NCBI GenBank assembly: GCA_900546415.1
Contig: URCY01000050.1
Location: 1-13,256 of the forward strand
Direction: 5' to 3'
Source of the DNA: an uncultured Eubacteriales bacterium
GTDB taxonomy: Bacteria; Bacillota; Clostridia; Oscillospirales; Oscillospiraceae
DNA: 13,256 nucleotides
Shown in pieces: positions 1 to 9,429 of the stretch. A model generated the notes under the pieces. The model saw nothing but the letters and a program-made list of their open reading frames with translations, had not been told where the DNA came from and ran no database searches. The position numbers were made by a program, and so were the translations under genes. How positions within the stretch are numbered: the stretch's first letter is position 1; each line of letters opens with the position of its first letter.

Positions 1-3000
1 TGCAGAGCTCGTCGGGAGAGAAGTGCGTGGCGTCCGTGCCGTTGGTGATGCCGTTGCTCTCCGCCCAGTCGACCGCCTCTTCATAATAGCTGCCCTCCGG
101 AACATCGACGAAGGTGCGGAGCTTCACAAAGCTGACCGCGATGGTATGCGCCCGATCGACGTTTTCAAACGTATACGTCTGCACCGCGCCGACGCTCACG
201 CCGTCGACCGTCACGTCGGCGACGGCGTAGCGGCTGTCGGGCGTGAAGGTGAAGGTCTGACTTGCACCCTCCCGGACGGCAATTTCACCGGCAGGGGAGA
301 TCGAGCCGCCGACTCCGGCGGAGGCCGTGATGAGGTGATAGACCTCTCCGGTTGCGGGAATCGTCTGCGTCTGCTTGTATGCGCAGATCGCGCAGGTGCG
401 CTCCTGCTCGCCGTTTTCACGCGGCGTCGGCGCTTGCGTGACTGTCCACTCGCCGAAGGTGTGCGCCGCCCTCGCGACGAGCACCTTGCCGCAGAGCGAG
501 TAGCTTTGCTCATGCTCGGTCTCGGTGGTCTTCCATTCCGGCGTGCAGCCGTTTGCGTGGTGCTCTGGATCCGTCTCGCCGTAGGCGCCGCCGCAGGTCG
601 TGCAGACGGCCTTTTCCGTGCAGGTCGCCGTGCCGCCGGAGCAGTCGCCGCCTTCGGTGTGCGACGCGTCGCGCTTGCAGACGCGGCTGTGTGTGCCGTC
701 GCCGTTGGACGTCCACGCGCCCCAGTCATGGCCGAGCGGCTCGCCATTCTCGAAGGTACCCGTTCCCTGCGCGTGGCAGGTGGAGCAGGACTGATAGTAC
801 ACCGCCGGGCTGGTGCAGGTCGCGGCGGACTTCAGCCGGAACTCGTTCAATTGATTGACGAAATGGTGCGGGCCAAGCTCACCATACGAATGGAAACAGA
901 CCTCGCAGAGGGCCGGGGCAAGGCAGTCCGCCGTGCCGCCCTGATGCGCGCCGCGATCCACCTCCAAATGGCAGCAGGTGTAGAATCTCCAGTGGCTGTC
1001 GGCGTCAAGCTGCCAGTCACCCGGATCTTCGGCGTGCCGGTTCGGATTCTTGTCCCCGCTTGCAAAGGTCGCCTCGCTGTCCGTGCCCTTGGAGGACAGC
1101 ATACAGATCTTGCAGGACTTGTAGTAGAGCGCGGGAGAGAGGCAGTTTGCTTCCCTGTACAGAAGCGCCGTGATCGGGAGCTCTCCCGTGAAGTCATGCT
1201 CGGTCATTTTGATGCCGCAGGTATCGCAGAAATGGTCGCAGTCCGGGTCGGAGTGGTTGAGGCGCTCGGTCTCTCCGCCGCAGACGGTGCAGGTCTTCCA
1301 GTGACTGTACCGGTTCGTGTTCCAGTCACCGTAGGTGCAGTCGGCCGTTTCGACATGGCCGGCATCATGTGCGCAGACGCGCTTGTGCGTGCCCTCCACG
1401 TCGGGCGTCCACGCGCCCCAGTCATGGCCGAGCGGCTTGCCGGACACGAAGGTCGCCTCGTCGTCGGTTCCCTTGGAGCTGGCTCCGCAGACGGCGCAGG
1501 ATTTGTAATACACCGCCTTCTCGGTGCAGGTCGCGGCGGTCTTCAGATACGTTTTCTGGGCGTTTTCCGCCGTGAAGCTGTGTGCTTTCAGCGCGCCGTA
1601 GGGCTGACCGCAGTGGTCGCACACGGCCTGCTCCGTGCAGGTCGCCGTGCCGCCGGAGTGCTCGCGGAGGGTGATATTCTTGGAAACGCTGAACCGATAG
1701 CCCTCCGCCGTCGTGGCAGAGGCGATAAACCGGAAGCCGTTTTCTCCCGCTATGTAGGAAGCGGCAGGGATCGTCCCCGTGCAGAGGCCGTCGACCGGGG
1801 CGATGGGTTCGCCGTCGCCCGAGAAACTGAACTCATAGCGGTAGGCGGGATCCGTGCAGCCCTCCGGCAGAAGGAAGGAGAACTCGAAATCCTGCGTGCG
1901 GCAAACGGCATCCGGCGCGGTGATGGTCAGGGTGGGAACGTTCGTCTTTTCGACCTTGTTGCCGCAGAATTCGCATTCGCCCCAATACTGGCCGTTCTCC
2001 GTCTGCCATTTGTAGGAATGGGACGCATGGACGGTCACGGTGAGCGTCGTGGAATTGCCCGCCTTGTCCGTGGCAACGACGGTCTGCGGGGTTCTCGCGT
2101 CGGTGAGGGTGATCTGACCCTGTTCGTTGGGGGTCACGGCCACGCCGTTGACCGTCACGGTGTCCAGATACAGGTCGGTCACGGTGAGGGTCTTATCGCC
2201 CTCGCCGCAGAAAACCTCGCCGTTCTTCGCGCCGGTGATCGCCGGTGCGGTCTTGTCGATGATGATTTTCTCCGTGCATACAACGCCATAGCGAGCAAGG
2301 AGCTTTGTCCCCAACTGTGCATAGATCACATAGGGCTTTCCCTCCTCCAGATTCAGAGATGCCGTATTGAAGGCGCCGGTATAAGTAAAATGATCGTGTC
2401 CGCGGCTGAAAAGGACATCATCCGCAGCTAAGCTATTCGAGTAGAACTGATCGCCGACGGCGTACTCAAAATACGACAGTTCCTCCGGATGGGCGGTATT
2501 GATCTGTACGATCTGATCTTTGTTGAAGAAGTGTTCCGTACCTTCGGAGCGGAAGCCGGTCCACTGGGAATCGCCCACGGAAATGGTGCTGTAATCAATG
2601 AAAACGCCGCTCCAAAAAGCAACGAAGGTAAGGCTGTCCTCGCCGCCCGTGGCAAATGTGCCGTAGGTATCTCCGCCCATGACTCTCTTATTGCCGATCA
2701 GCAGTGCTTGCAGCCTTTCATCATTTTCTCTTGTCGGCCTTGGCGTCAGGAGATTCCAAATTTCATCCGTCCACTTGACGTTTTCGTAGTCCATGACCTT
2801 GGAGCCGTCCTGGTTGACGATATGGACGGTATAGTCGCTGCGCTCCTCCCAGACGGGGTAGAGCGTAAGCGCCTCGTTTTGCTCATAAATCGCGTTCAGG
2901 GAATAGTCCATCTCGCCGCCGTCGTGCTTCGACCAGCCGACCTGCGTATAGCCGAGGCGGGTAAAGAGCGCGCCCTCCAGCTCCAGCGCTTTGTCGTGCT

Positions 3001-4477
3001 CCTTGTTGACCGTCTTGCTGTCGCCCGTGCCGTTTGCGCCGGGGGCGTAGGTCACGGGATAGGTCATGGTTTGCAGCTGGAGCTGCTGCGCGGCGTTATA
3101 GCCGATGCTGTAGCCCGCGCTGTCCGGGGTAAAGCGGCTGGCGTAATTCGTGCCGTTGGCCTCGGCGAACACCACGGGAACCGCCGTGCTTTCCGTGGTC
3201 AGGCCGATCTCGGCAGCGCTGCCGAGCTTATCCAATGTGACGGTTTTTCCGCTGGCGAGGTAGAGATTCGCGCCGGTGTTTCCGGTGATCTTCACGTCGC
3301 CGGTAAGGGTCAGCGAGCCTGCGCTCAGCGCGACCGCGCCCTTGCCGCCGGAGTTGCCGGTAATCCGGCCGGTGCCGAGGTTGGCGGTCGAGCCGTCTCT
3401 GGTCAGCGAAATCGCGCCGCCCTTGTTGTTCTTGATTTCGACGGGAATGGCGCTGCTCTGCTGCGCCATTGTCACTCTGCCGTAGGCCGCGTCGATGCCC
3501 GCGCCGGTATTCTCCGAAATCGTGCCGCCGTAGAGGTTGACATTGGTATAATAGTCGCTTGTCGCGATGGAGGGCATGGGCCAGTGGGTGGCCGCAATAC
3601 CCGCGCCGGTGTTGCCGGTGATCGTGCCGCCGTAGAGGTTGATGGTATCATCTGAACGGGTGATGGTGGACATCACGCCGTTCCGCTCGTTGCCGGAGAT
3701 GATGCCGTCGTACATGTTGAAGGTTCCCCTGTTAATTACACCGGGGCCGTACTTGGTGTTGCGGATGTTGCTGATGACCGGGCGATCCGTGGGATAGTCG
3801 GAGCTTTTTTGATAGTAGCATCCGCCGTACATATTGAACGTGCCGCAGTTATAAACGCCGCAAACCGGGTCGTTGTAAACATCGCGGATGCCGTCCGTTT
3901 CCGAGCTGGTCATGCAGATGCTCACGCCGTAAAGCTCAAAGGTGGCAGCTTCTGCAACAGAAACAGCAGCGCAGCTGTCGCCGGTGATGAGGCCGCGGTC
4001 GCCGGAGAACTGGCAATCCGTAAATACCAGACGCGCGTTATTCATCACAAGGAAAGCGCTTTGTGCATCCGGCACATTGCAGGTAAGGGTATGACCGTGC
4101 AAACAGATCACAAACGTGCAGCCCTCCCAAACATAGATCCGTTTCGTGAGGGTGACATCATTGGCAAGGTAATAGTAGAACGTTTTTCCCTTGTTGTTCG
4201 CTGCGTTATGGTGGATCTCCATAAGGTCCGCTTCCGATCGGATCACGTTCATCTTTGAAATGTCGTTGCCGGAGGTATTTTCCTTCCCGTCCTTGGTGAA
4301 GTAGACCCCTTCATAGGTCGTGTGTCCGTTCATGGCTTTATGATTGCTGATTCCTCCACCGCAGACGCAATGCGCGGACGGATGCGGCCAATCAAGGCGA
4401 ACCGCGCTTGCCGTGAGCGGGAATAGCTGCGCGAGCAGGCAGAGCGCCAGCAGAATGGCGAACAGTCGTTTTTTCAT
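1..4477 (-). CDS. SLH-anchored multi-module surface protein (C-terminus beyond window)
   Basis: This frame stays open from an ATG at 4477 to the left edge, giving 1,492 residues; the gene is cut by the window, not broken. Residues 1-25 are a signal peptide (MKKRLFAILLALCLL, ending near ASA). About 90-460 is a right-handed beta-helix, seen as recurring NLYGGTITGNTGAGI-type rungs. About 471-545 is a Listeria/Bacteroides InlB-type repeat (VGWSKHDGG ... LTLYPVWE). About 738-816 is an Ig-like module (DKTAPAITG ... ATDKAGNSTTLTV). About 820-1380 is Cys-rich with repeated CxxC and GHDWGAWT elements. About 1378-1453 is a divergent InlB-type repeat, and the first SLH repeat starts near 1456 (FVDVPEGSYYEEAVDWA). 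SLH domains bind secondary cell-wall polymers, so this should be a wall-anchored surface protein. The ligand is unknown; the beta-helix could bind or cleave glycans, but no catalytic residues could be assigned. It is preceded by AAGGAGG at 7 nt and overlaps the upstream TetR gene by ATGA. Confidence 0.9.
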   Translation of the reverse strand, partial: MKKRLFAILLALCLLAQLFPLTASAVRLDWPHPSAHCVCGGGISNHKAMNGHTTYEGVYFTKDGKENTSGNDISKMNVIRSEADLMEIHHNAANNKGKTFYYYLANDVTLTKRIYVWEGCTFVICLHGHTLTCNVPDAQSAFLVMNNARLVFTDCQFSGDRGLITGDSCAAVSVAEAATFELYGVSICMTSSETDGIRDVYNDPVCGVYNCGTFNMYGGCYYQKSSDYPTDRPVISNIRNTKYGPGVINRGTFNMYDGIISGNERNGVMSTITRSDDTINLYGGTITGNTGAGIAATHWPMPSIATSDYYTNVNLYGGTISENTGAGIDAAYGRVTMAQQSSAIPVEIKNNKGGAISLTRDGSTANLGTGRITGNSGGKGAVALSAGSLTLTGDVKITGNTGANLYLASGKTVTLDKLGSAAEIGLTTESTAVPVVFAEANGTNYASRFTPDSAGYSIGYNAAQQLQLQTMTYPVTYAPGANGTGDSKTVNKEHDKALELEGALFTRLGYTQVGWSKHDGGEMDYSLNAIYEQNEALTLYPVWEERSDYTVHIVNQDGSKVMDYENVKWTDEIWNLLTPRPTRENDERLQALLIGNKRVMGGDTYGTFATGGEDSLTFVAFWSGVFIDYSTISVGDSQWTGFRSEGTEHFFNKDQIVQINTAHPEELSYFEYAVGDQFYSNSLAADDVLFSRGHDHFTYTGAFNTASLNLEEGKPYVIYAQLGTKLLARYGVVCTEKIIIDKTAPAITGAKNGEVFCGEGDKTLTVTDLYLDTVTVNGVAVTPNEQGQITLTDARTPQTVVATDKAGNSTTLTVTVHASHSYKWQTENGQYWGECEFCGNKVEKTNVPTLTITAPDAVCRTQDFEFSFLLPEGCTDPAYRYEFSFSGDGEPIAPVDGLCTGTIPAASYIAGENGFRFIASATTAEGYRFSVSKNITLREHSGGTATCTEQAVCDHCGQPYGALKAHSFTAENAQKTYLKTAATCTEKAVYYKSCAVCGASSKGTDDEATFVSGKPLGHDWGAWTPDVEGTHKRVCAHDAGHVETADCTYGDWNTNRYSHWKTCTVCGGETERLNHSDPDCDHFCDTCGIKMTEHDFTGELPITALLYREANCLSPALYYKSCKICMLSSKGTDSEATFASGDKNPNRHAEDPGDWQLDADSHWRFYTCCHLEVDRGAHQGGTADCLAPALCEVCFHSYGELGPHHFVNQLNEFRLKSAATCTSPAVYYQSCSTCHAQGTGTFENGEPLGHDWGAWTSNGDGTHSRVCKRDASHTEGGDCSGGTATCTEKAVCTTCGGAYGETDPEHHANGCTPEWKTTETEHEQSYSLCGKVLVARAAHTFGEWTVTQAPTPRENGEQERTCAICAYKQTQTIPATGEVYHLITASAGVGGSISPAGEIAVREGASQTFTFTPDSRYAVADVTVDGVSVGAVQTYTFENVDRAHTIAVSFVKLRTFVDVPEGSYYEEAVDWAESNGITNGTDATHFSPDELC
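607..1667 (-). repeat. Internal Cys-rich module repeats of the SLH surface protein
   Basis: The surface-protein gene repeats blocks of coding DNA here. A 32-bp stretch encoding PLGHDWGAWT is identical at 710-741 and 1406-1437. A second stretch encoding the TATCTE[KQ]AVC region recurs near 607-650 and 1623-1667 with few changes. Each protein unit carries a TCT[ES] element, then a CxxC pair, then GHDW, then a further Cys. Similar Cys-pair modules occur in clostridial surface proteins, but their structural role is not established. Cys pairs could bind metal or form disulfides. Confidence 0.75.
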
Positions 4478-4491
4478 GTGGTTGCCTCCTT
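4474..4491 (-). promoter_or_regulatory. Ribosome binding site and ATGA overlap coupling TetR to the surface protein
   Basis: Read on the minus strand, AAGGAGG (4485-4491) lies inside the last TetR codons, 7 nt before the ATG at 4477. The TetR stop TGA occupies 4474-4476, so the genes share ATGA. Such overlaps usually mean one mRNA and translational coupling. Confidence 0.85.
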
Positions 4492-5232
4492 TTTTATTGG
4501 GTTGGTTTCAATTTGCTGCAGGGAAAATTCGTAGTGCATGGCCAGCGCCTGAAATAATTCCCGCATCACCTTTTCCGAGATCGCGCGGATGTCCAGCCCC
4601 GCCACGAAGCCGATGACGCGCTCGATTTCGTCCGCCGGGACGCGGTACGCCCGCAGGCTCATGGTCAAAAACAGCCGCAGCTTCTTTTCCAGCGTCAGCT
4701 CCCCGTCACACGGGTGCGCCATGTAGCCGCGCATGATCCCGGCCGAGCCGATTTCCATGTCGTAAAAATCGCGGGCGGTCAGCTCCGGCTGATAGGGGCC
4801 GAAGATCTGATGCAGCTCCTTGGACGTCTCGCGGAGGATGAAGTCCGATGCCTCCTGCTGTGTGTAGGCTTCAATGTAAATTTCGCGCAGGTTTTCATTC
4901 AGCTCCGTCAGGGTCATCTGGATGGCCGTCTCGACCGCATAGACAAAGACCGGAGGCAGATGCGCCTCGGCCGCGCCGCGTGCAGCGGCGAATTGGTTGG
5001 AAAACATGAACGCGACCAGCTCCGTCAGAACGCCGTCCTTCGCGCGGAAAATATTCTGAAACGAGCTGTAAGACACGTCCGCCTTTTCAATGATCTCCGC
5101 CAGCGTGGTTTTGCGGTAGCCCTTTTCCAAAAACAGCTTTACGCAGACGGTGAGAATGCGCTTTTTTGCGGGTAAGCTTGCACTTGTCAGAGCGATGCGA
5201 TCACATCCCTTCCCAAGGACCCTCTGAATCAA
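4474..5232 (-). CDS. TetR/AcrR-family transcriptional regulator
   Basis: The first third is a typical TetR DNA-binding domain: KKRILTVCVKLFLEKGYRKT, then TLAEIIEKADVSYSSFQNIF and RAKDGVLTELV, i.e. helix 1, the helix-turn-helix and the linker helix. The rest is a helical ligand-binding/dimerisation region of no recognised subclass. The start is uncertain. An in-frame ATG at 5325 would overlap the divergent HAD start by 2 nt and adds an implausible N-terminus. TTG at 5232 is used here (252 residues), but it has no clear ribosome binding site, and CTG at 5190 would fit the family N-terminus better. The region 5215-5275 resembles a dispersed repeat seen elsewhere in the window. The last codons, K-K-E-A-T-T, contain the AAGGAGG of the next gene, and the TGA overlaps its ATG. 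It probably controls itself and the surface-protein gene; the effector is unknown. Confidence 0.85.
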   Translation of the reverse strand: MIQRVLGKGCDRIALTSASLPAKKRILTVCVKLFLEKGYRKTTLAEIIEKADVSYSSFQNIFRAKDGVLTELVAFMFSNQFAAARGAAEAHLPPVFVYAVETAIQMTLTELNENLREIYIEAYTQQEASDFILRETSKELHQIFGPYQPELTARDFYDMEIGSAGIMRGYMAHPCDGELTLEKKLRLFLTMSLRAYRVPADEIERVIGFVAGLDIRAISEKVMRELFQALAMHYEFSLQQIETNPIKKEATT

Positions 5233-5275
5233 TCGGCTGCGGCGCTCAGCGGGTCTTTTGCCCCAACTGATCGGT
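5215..5275. repeat. Diverged copy of a dispersed intergenic repeat
   Basis: CTCTGAATCAATCG and TCAGCGGG followed by CTTTTG align in order with the better-preserved copies at 9521 and 13201 (CTCTGATTCAATCG, TCAGCGAGGG, TTTTTG). The middle has drifted. It overlaps the uncertain 5' end of the TetR gene and lies upstream of the HAD gene. Confidence 0.5.
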
Positions 5276-5323
5276 TTGAAAATTTTGAAATACGAAATCC
5301 CGCGATTTTTGAAGGAGGCTGCC

Positions 5324-6211
5324 ATGAACGAAAAACCCTTTGCCGGCGTGCTGTTCGCCAGCGACTACGACCACACGCTCTCCGCGCCGGACGGCACCGT
5401 CCCCGAGGCTAACCGCGCCGGGATCAGGCGCTTCATCGACGCCGGCGGCCGCTTCTGCATCGCCAGCGGCCGCAGCGTGCGTCTGCTCTCGTCGCGGCTG
5501 GAGCTTGTGCCGGTCAACGCGCCCTGCCTCTGCTTCAACGGCTCGGCCTGCTACGATTATCAGGCGCACCGGCTACTCTGGGAACAGCCGATGCGCTTCG
5601 ACGCGCAGCGGCTCATCGACGCCGCCGTCGCCTTTGACCCCGGCATCGAGGCCGAGGTGCAGACTGCCGAGGGGCATTTCATGCGCGGTCAACCCGATCA
5701 GCGTGCATATTTCCTGCAAACGCAGGGCGTCGCGCCGCATTTCGGCGAGCTGCCTCCCCAGCCGTGGATGAAGCTCGTGTTCTGCGTGCCGTCCGAGCGC
5801 ACGGCGGCCGAGGCGATCCTCATCGAGCGCCCGGACGAGCTGCCGCCGCAGACGGCGCAGCGCGTGCAGCGGCTGTGGGACTTTTTGCTACGCGAGGCCG
5901 GGGACAGTTGCTATGTGACGCGGTCCCTGCCGCGCGTGCTCGAGGTCGGGCCGAAGGGCTGCGACAAGGGCGCGGCCGCGCGGCGCCTGATGGCTGCGCT
6001 CGGCTGCGACCGGCTGGTCTGCGCCGGGGACGCTCCGAACGACCTCGAGCTGCTGCAAAGCGCCGACCTCGCTTTTGTCCCGCGCGACTGCGACCCCACG
6101 ATCGCGGCGCTCGACTGCGTGCATTTTGCCGCCGCTTCGGCCGACGGCGCGGTCGGAGACGCGATCGAGCAGCTTTTTTCCGGGAAAATCGCTTTTCCTG
6201 ACAGAAAATAG
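5324..6211 (+). CDS. Cof-type HAD-IIB family hydrolase (phosphatase)
   Basis: This 295-residue protein is a cytoplasmic haloacid-dehalogenase phosphatase of the Cof/YidA type, a family that dephosphorylates sugar phosphates, FMN and similar small metabolites. Motif I is SDYDHTLS, with the nucleophile Asp14 and acid/base Asp16; the usual Gly of DxDGT is His17 here. Motif II is the Ser of ASGRS near residue 49. The motif III Lys is probably K215 in GPKGCDKGAA. Motif IV is GDAPND (D236, N239, D240), which binds Mg2+. Between motifs II and III lies a C2-type cap of the expected size. AAGGAGG at 5312-5318, 5 nt ahead, fixes the ATG at 5324 rather than the in-frame ATG at 5258. It is divergent from the TetR gene and 103 bp upstream of typA. 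The substrate cannot be told from sequence. Confidence 0.9.
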   Translation: MNEKPFAGVLFASDYDHTLSAPDGTVPEANRAGIRRFIDAGGRFCIASGRSVRLLSSRLELVPVNAPCLCFNGSACYDYQAHRLLWEQPMRFDAQRLIDAAVAFDPGIEAEVQTAEGHFMRGQPDQRAYFLQTQGVAPHFGELPPQPWMKLVFCVPSERTAAEAILIERPDELPPQTAQRVQRLWDFLLREAGDSCYVTRSLPRVLEVGPKGCDKGAAARRLMAALGCDRLVCAGDAPNDLELLQSADLAFVPRDCDPTIAALDCVHFAAASADGAVGDAIEQLFSGKIAFPDRK

Positions 6212-6222
6212 GGGAAACACTC

Positions 6223-6251
6223 TTGCACAAAGGAGAAAAATGTGCTATATT
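6223..6251 (+). promoter_or_regulatory. Putative sigma-A promoter of typA
   Basis: TTGCAC (6223-6228) and TATATT (6246-6251) are separated by exactly 17 nt in the gap between the HAD and typA genes. The -10 has one mismatch to TATAAT; the -35 keeps only TTG. Transcription would start near 6258, giving a leader of about 57 nt. No terminator separates the HAD gene, so read-through is also likely. Confidence 0.5.
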
Positions 6252-6283
6252 TCTTTTTTGTGAACACATTCTACAGATAGCCA

Positions 6284-6298
6284 TGCGGCAGAGCCGCA
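6284..6298 (+). other. Small hairpin in the typA leader
   Basis: TGCGGC, loop AGA, GCCGCA form a 6-bp GC-rich stem. It ends directly in front of the AGAGAGGGG ribosome-binding stretch of typA. It could affect initiation; no function is shown. Confidence 0.4.
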
Positions 6299-6314
6299 GA
6301 GAGGGGTAAGCCCA

Positions 6315-8141
<1,827 letters not shown>

Positions 8142-8217
8142 CCGGATCAGAGCCGCCCCTGCGGCGCGCAGTGTATACGCAAATTCTGAGAAGCTCTGAA
8201 TATTTGAACGCAAAAGT

Positions 8218-8248
8218 GGCAGGTTTTCTGTAAAACCTGCCGCTTTTT
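8218..8248 (+). terminator. Rho-independent terminator of typA
   Basis: GGCAGGTTTT, loop CTGT, AAAACCTGCC (8218-8241) form a perfect 10-bp stem. It is followed by GC and five T residues, 77 nt after the typA stop. Confidence 0.9.
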
Positions 8249-8252
8249 AGCA

Positions 8253-8299
8253 TTGCAGCAAGAAAACCACCGGCGCTGCCGGTGGTTTTCTTGCTGCAA
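8253..8299. repeat. Perfect 22-bp inverted repeat between two convergent terminators
   Basis: Arms 8253-8274 and 8278-8299 are perfect reverse complements around a 3-nt loop (GCT). Neither strand has a T-run directly after the stem, so it is not a textbook terminator. It lies between the typA and cysK terminators and may be a back-up stop or an RNA-stabilising stem. Confidence 0.8.
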
Positions 8300-8336
8300 A
8301 AAGGGGCTGCCGCAAGGGAAATACCTTGCGGCAGCC
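8300..8336 (-). terminator. Rho-independent terminator of cysK
   Basis: Read on the minus strand, GGCTGCCGCAAGG, a 6-nt loop and CCTTGCGGCAGCC (8305-8336) form a 13-bp stem. It is followed by CC and a run of T, about 70 nt after the cysK stop. Confidence 0.9.
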
Positions 8337-8406
8337 GATACATCGGAGGTTTTGGCGTACAGAAATTTTTCGCATCAAGCGGGAATCCGGCTCGGCGAGC
8401 CGCGGT

Positions 8407-9339
8407 TTATTCGGCGAACAGCGGCGTGGAAAGGTAGCGGTCGCCGGTGTCCGGCAGGAGCGCGACGATGGTCTTCCCGGCGTTCTCCGGCCGCTTGGCC
8501 AGCTCGATGGCCGCCCAGACCGCAGCGCCCGAGGAAATGCCGACCAGCACGCCCTCGTGCTTGCCGATCTCGCGTCCGGTGGCAAAGGCGTTCTCATTTT
8601 CGACGGGAATGATCTCGTCATAGATCGCCGTGTCGAGCACGTCCGGCACGAAGCCCGCGCCGATGCCCTGGATCTTATGCGAGCCAGCCACGCCGGTCGA
8701 GAGGACGGCGGAGGTCTTCGGCTCGACGGCGACCACCTTCACCTGCGGCAGCTTTTCCTTGAGGTAGCGGCCGACACCGGTCACGGTGCCGCCCGTGCCG
8801 ACGCCCGCGACGAAATAGTCGACCTTGCCGTCGGTATCGGCAAAGATCTCCGGGCCGGTCGTCTCATAATGCGCCTTGGGGTTCGCGGGGTTGACGAACT
8901 GGCCGGGGATGAAGCTGTTCGGCGTGGCCTCGGCCAGCTCCTTGGCCTTGGCGATCGCGCCCTTCATGCCCTTCGCGCCCTCGGTGAGCACCAGCTCCGC
9001 GCCGTAGGCCTTCATGAGCTGACGGCGCTCGACGGACATGGTCTCGGGCATCACGATGATGATGCGATAGCCGCGCGCGGCCGCCACGGCCGCCAGACCG
9101 ATTCCGGTGTTGCCGGAGGTCGGCTCGATGATGACAGAGCCTTCCTTGAGCAGACCCTTCGTCTCGGCGTCGTCGATCATTGCCTTGGCAATGCGGTCCT
9201 TGACCGAACCGGCGGGATTGAAATATTCGAGCTTCGCGAGTAGCCTCGCGTTCAGGTTATAAGCTTTTTCAAGATGGGTCAGCTCCAGCAGCGGCGTTTT
9301 GCCGATCAGCTGATCGGCAGAGGTATAGATATTCGACAT
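8407..9339 (-). CDS. cysK: Cysteine synthase A (O-acetylserine sulfhydrylase)
   Basis: This complete 310-residue PLP enzyme makes L-cysteine from O-acetyl-L-serine and sulfide in the cytoplasm. The PLP Lys is K47 in NPAGSVKDR. The substrate-binding loop is TSGNTG (74-79). The phosphate-binding loop is GTGGT (181-185), and the Ser that contacts the pyridine nitrogen lies in GISSGAA (268-272). MPETMS and PGQFVNPANP also match the CysK family. Length and motif set favour CysK over cystathionine beta-synthase or threonine synthase; CysM activity cannot be excluded. The ATG has AAAAGGAG 9 nt upstream. The gene stands alone, with its own consensus promoter, an unusual leader holding a small Cys-containing ORF, and its own terminator. 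No cysE or sulfate-assimilation gene is visible nearby. Confidence 0.96.
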   Translation of the reverse strand: MSNIYTSADQLIGKTPLLELTHLEKAYNLNARLLAKLEYFNPAGSVKDRIAKAMIDDAETKGLLKEGSVIIEPTSGNTGIGLAAVAAARGYRIIIVMPETMSVERRQLMKAYGAELVLTEGAKGMKGAIAKAKELAEATPNSFIPGQFVNPANPKAHYETTGPEIFADTDGKVDYFVAGVGTGGTVTGVGRYLKEKLPQVKVVAVEPKTSAVLSTGVAGSHKIQGIGAGFVPDVLDTAIYDEIIPVENENAFATGREIGKHEGVLVGISSGAAVWAAIELAKRPENAGKTIVALLPDTGDRYLSTPLFAE

Positions 9340-9350
9340 GATTTTGTTCT

Positions 9351-9397
9351 CCTTTTCAATTTTGTTTTGTGGTTTTGGATTTCACGGGTTGAAAAGG
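9351..9397 (-). promoter_or_regulatory. Putative cysK leader stem sequestering the ribosome binding site
   Basis: On the transcript, CCUUUUCAA (9397-9389) is a perfect 9-nt complement of UUGAAAAGG (9359-9351), separated by 29 nt. The downstream arm contains most of the cysK Shine-Dalgarno sequence (AAAAGGAG). The upstream arm lies within the last codons of the leader ORF, 6 nt after its Cys codon. Pairing would hide the cysK start signal, and a ribosome held at the Cys codon would cover the upstream arm. The role is inferred. Confidence 0.6.
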
Positions 9398-9429
9398 CTG
9401 CTACATCGTCCGTAGACTTGATTTTTCAT
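9382..9429 (-). CDS. Putative 15-residue leader peptide of cysK (MKNQVYGRCSSLFNP)
   Basis: ATG at 9429 opens a 15-codon ORF ending in TGA at 9384-9382, 42 nt before the cysK ATG. A GGAGG (9438-9442) lies 8 nt upstream, the ideal distance. It fits this start much better than the ATG at 9436, which is 1 nt from GGAGG. The peptide has one Cys codon (TGT, 9405-9403) followed by two Ser codons. It sits in the cysK leader, and its last codons carry the complement of the cysK ribosome binding site. Cys is the pathway product and Ser the precursor of the substrate, so ribosome pausing here could sense cysteine supply. No protein family can be recognised in so short a peptide; the evidence is position, the ribosome binding site and the paired arms. 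Confidence 0.55.
   Translation of the reverse strand: MKNQVYGRCSSLFNP

Noticed and set aside
23..2431. Long plus-strand open frame opposite the surface-protein gene
   Set aside because: It lies antisense to a gene with clear domains, has no ribosome binding site and has an Arg/Ala/Gly/Val-rich composition typical of a GC-rich shadow frame.
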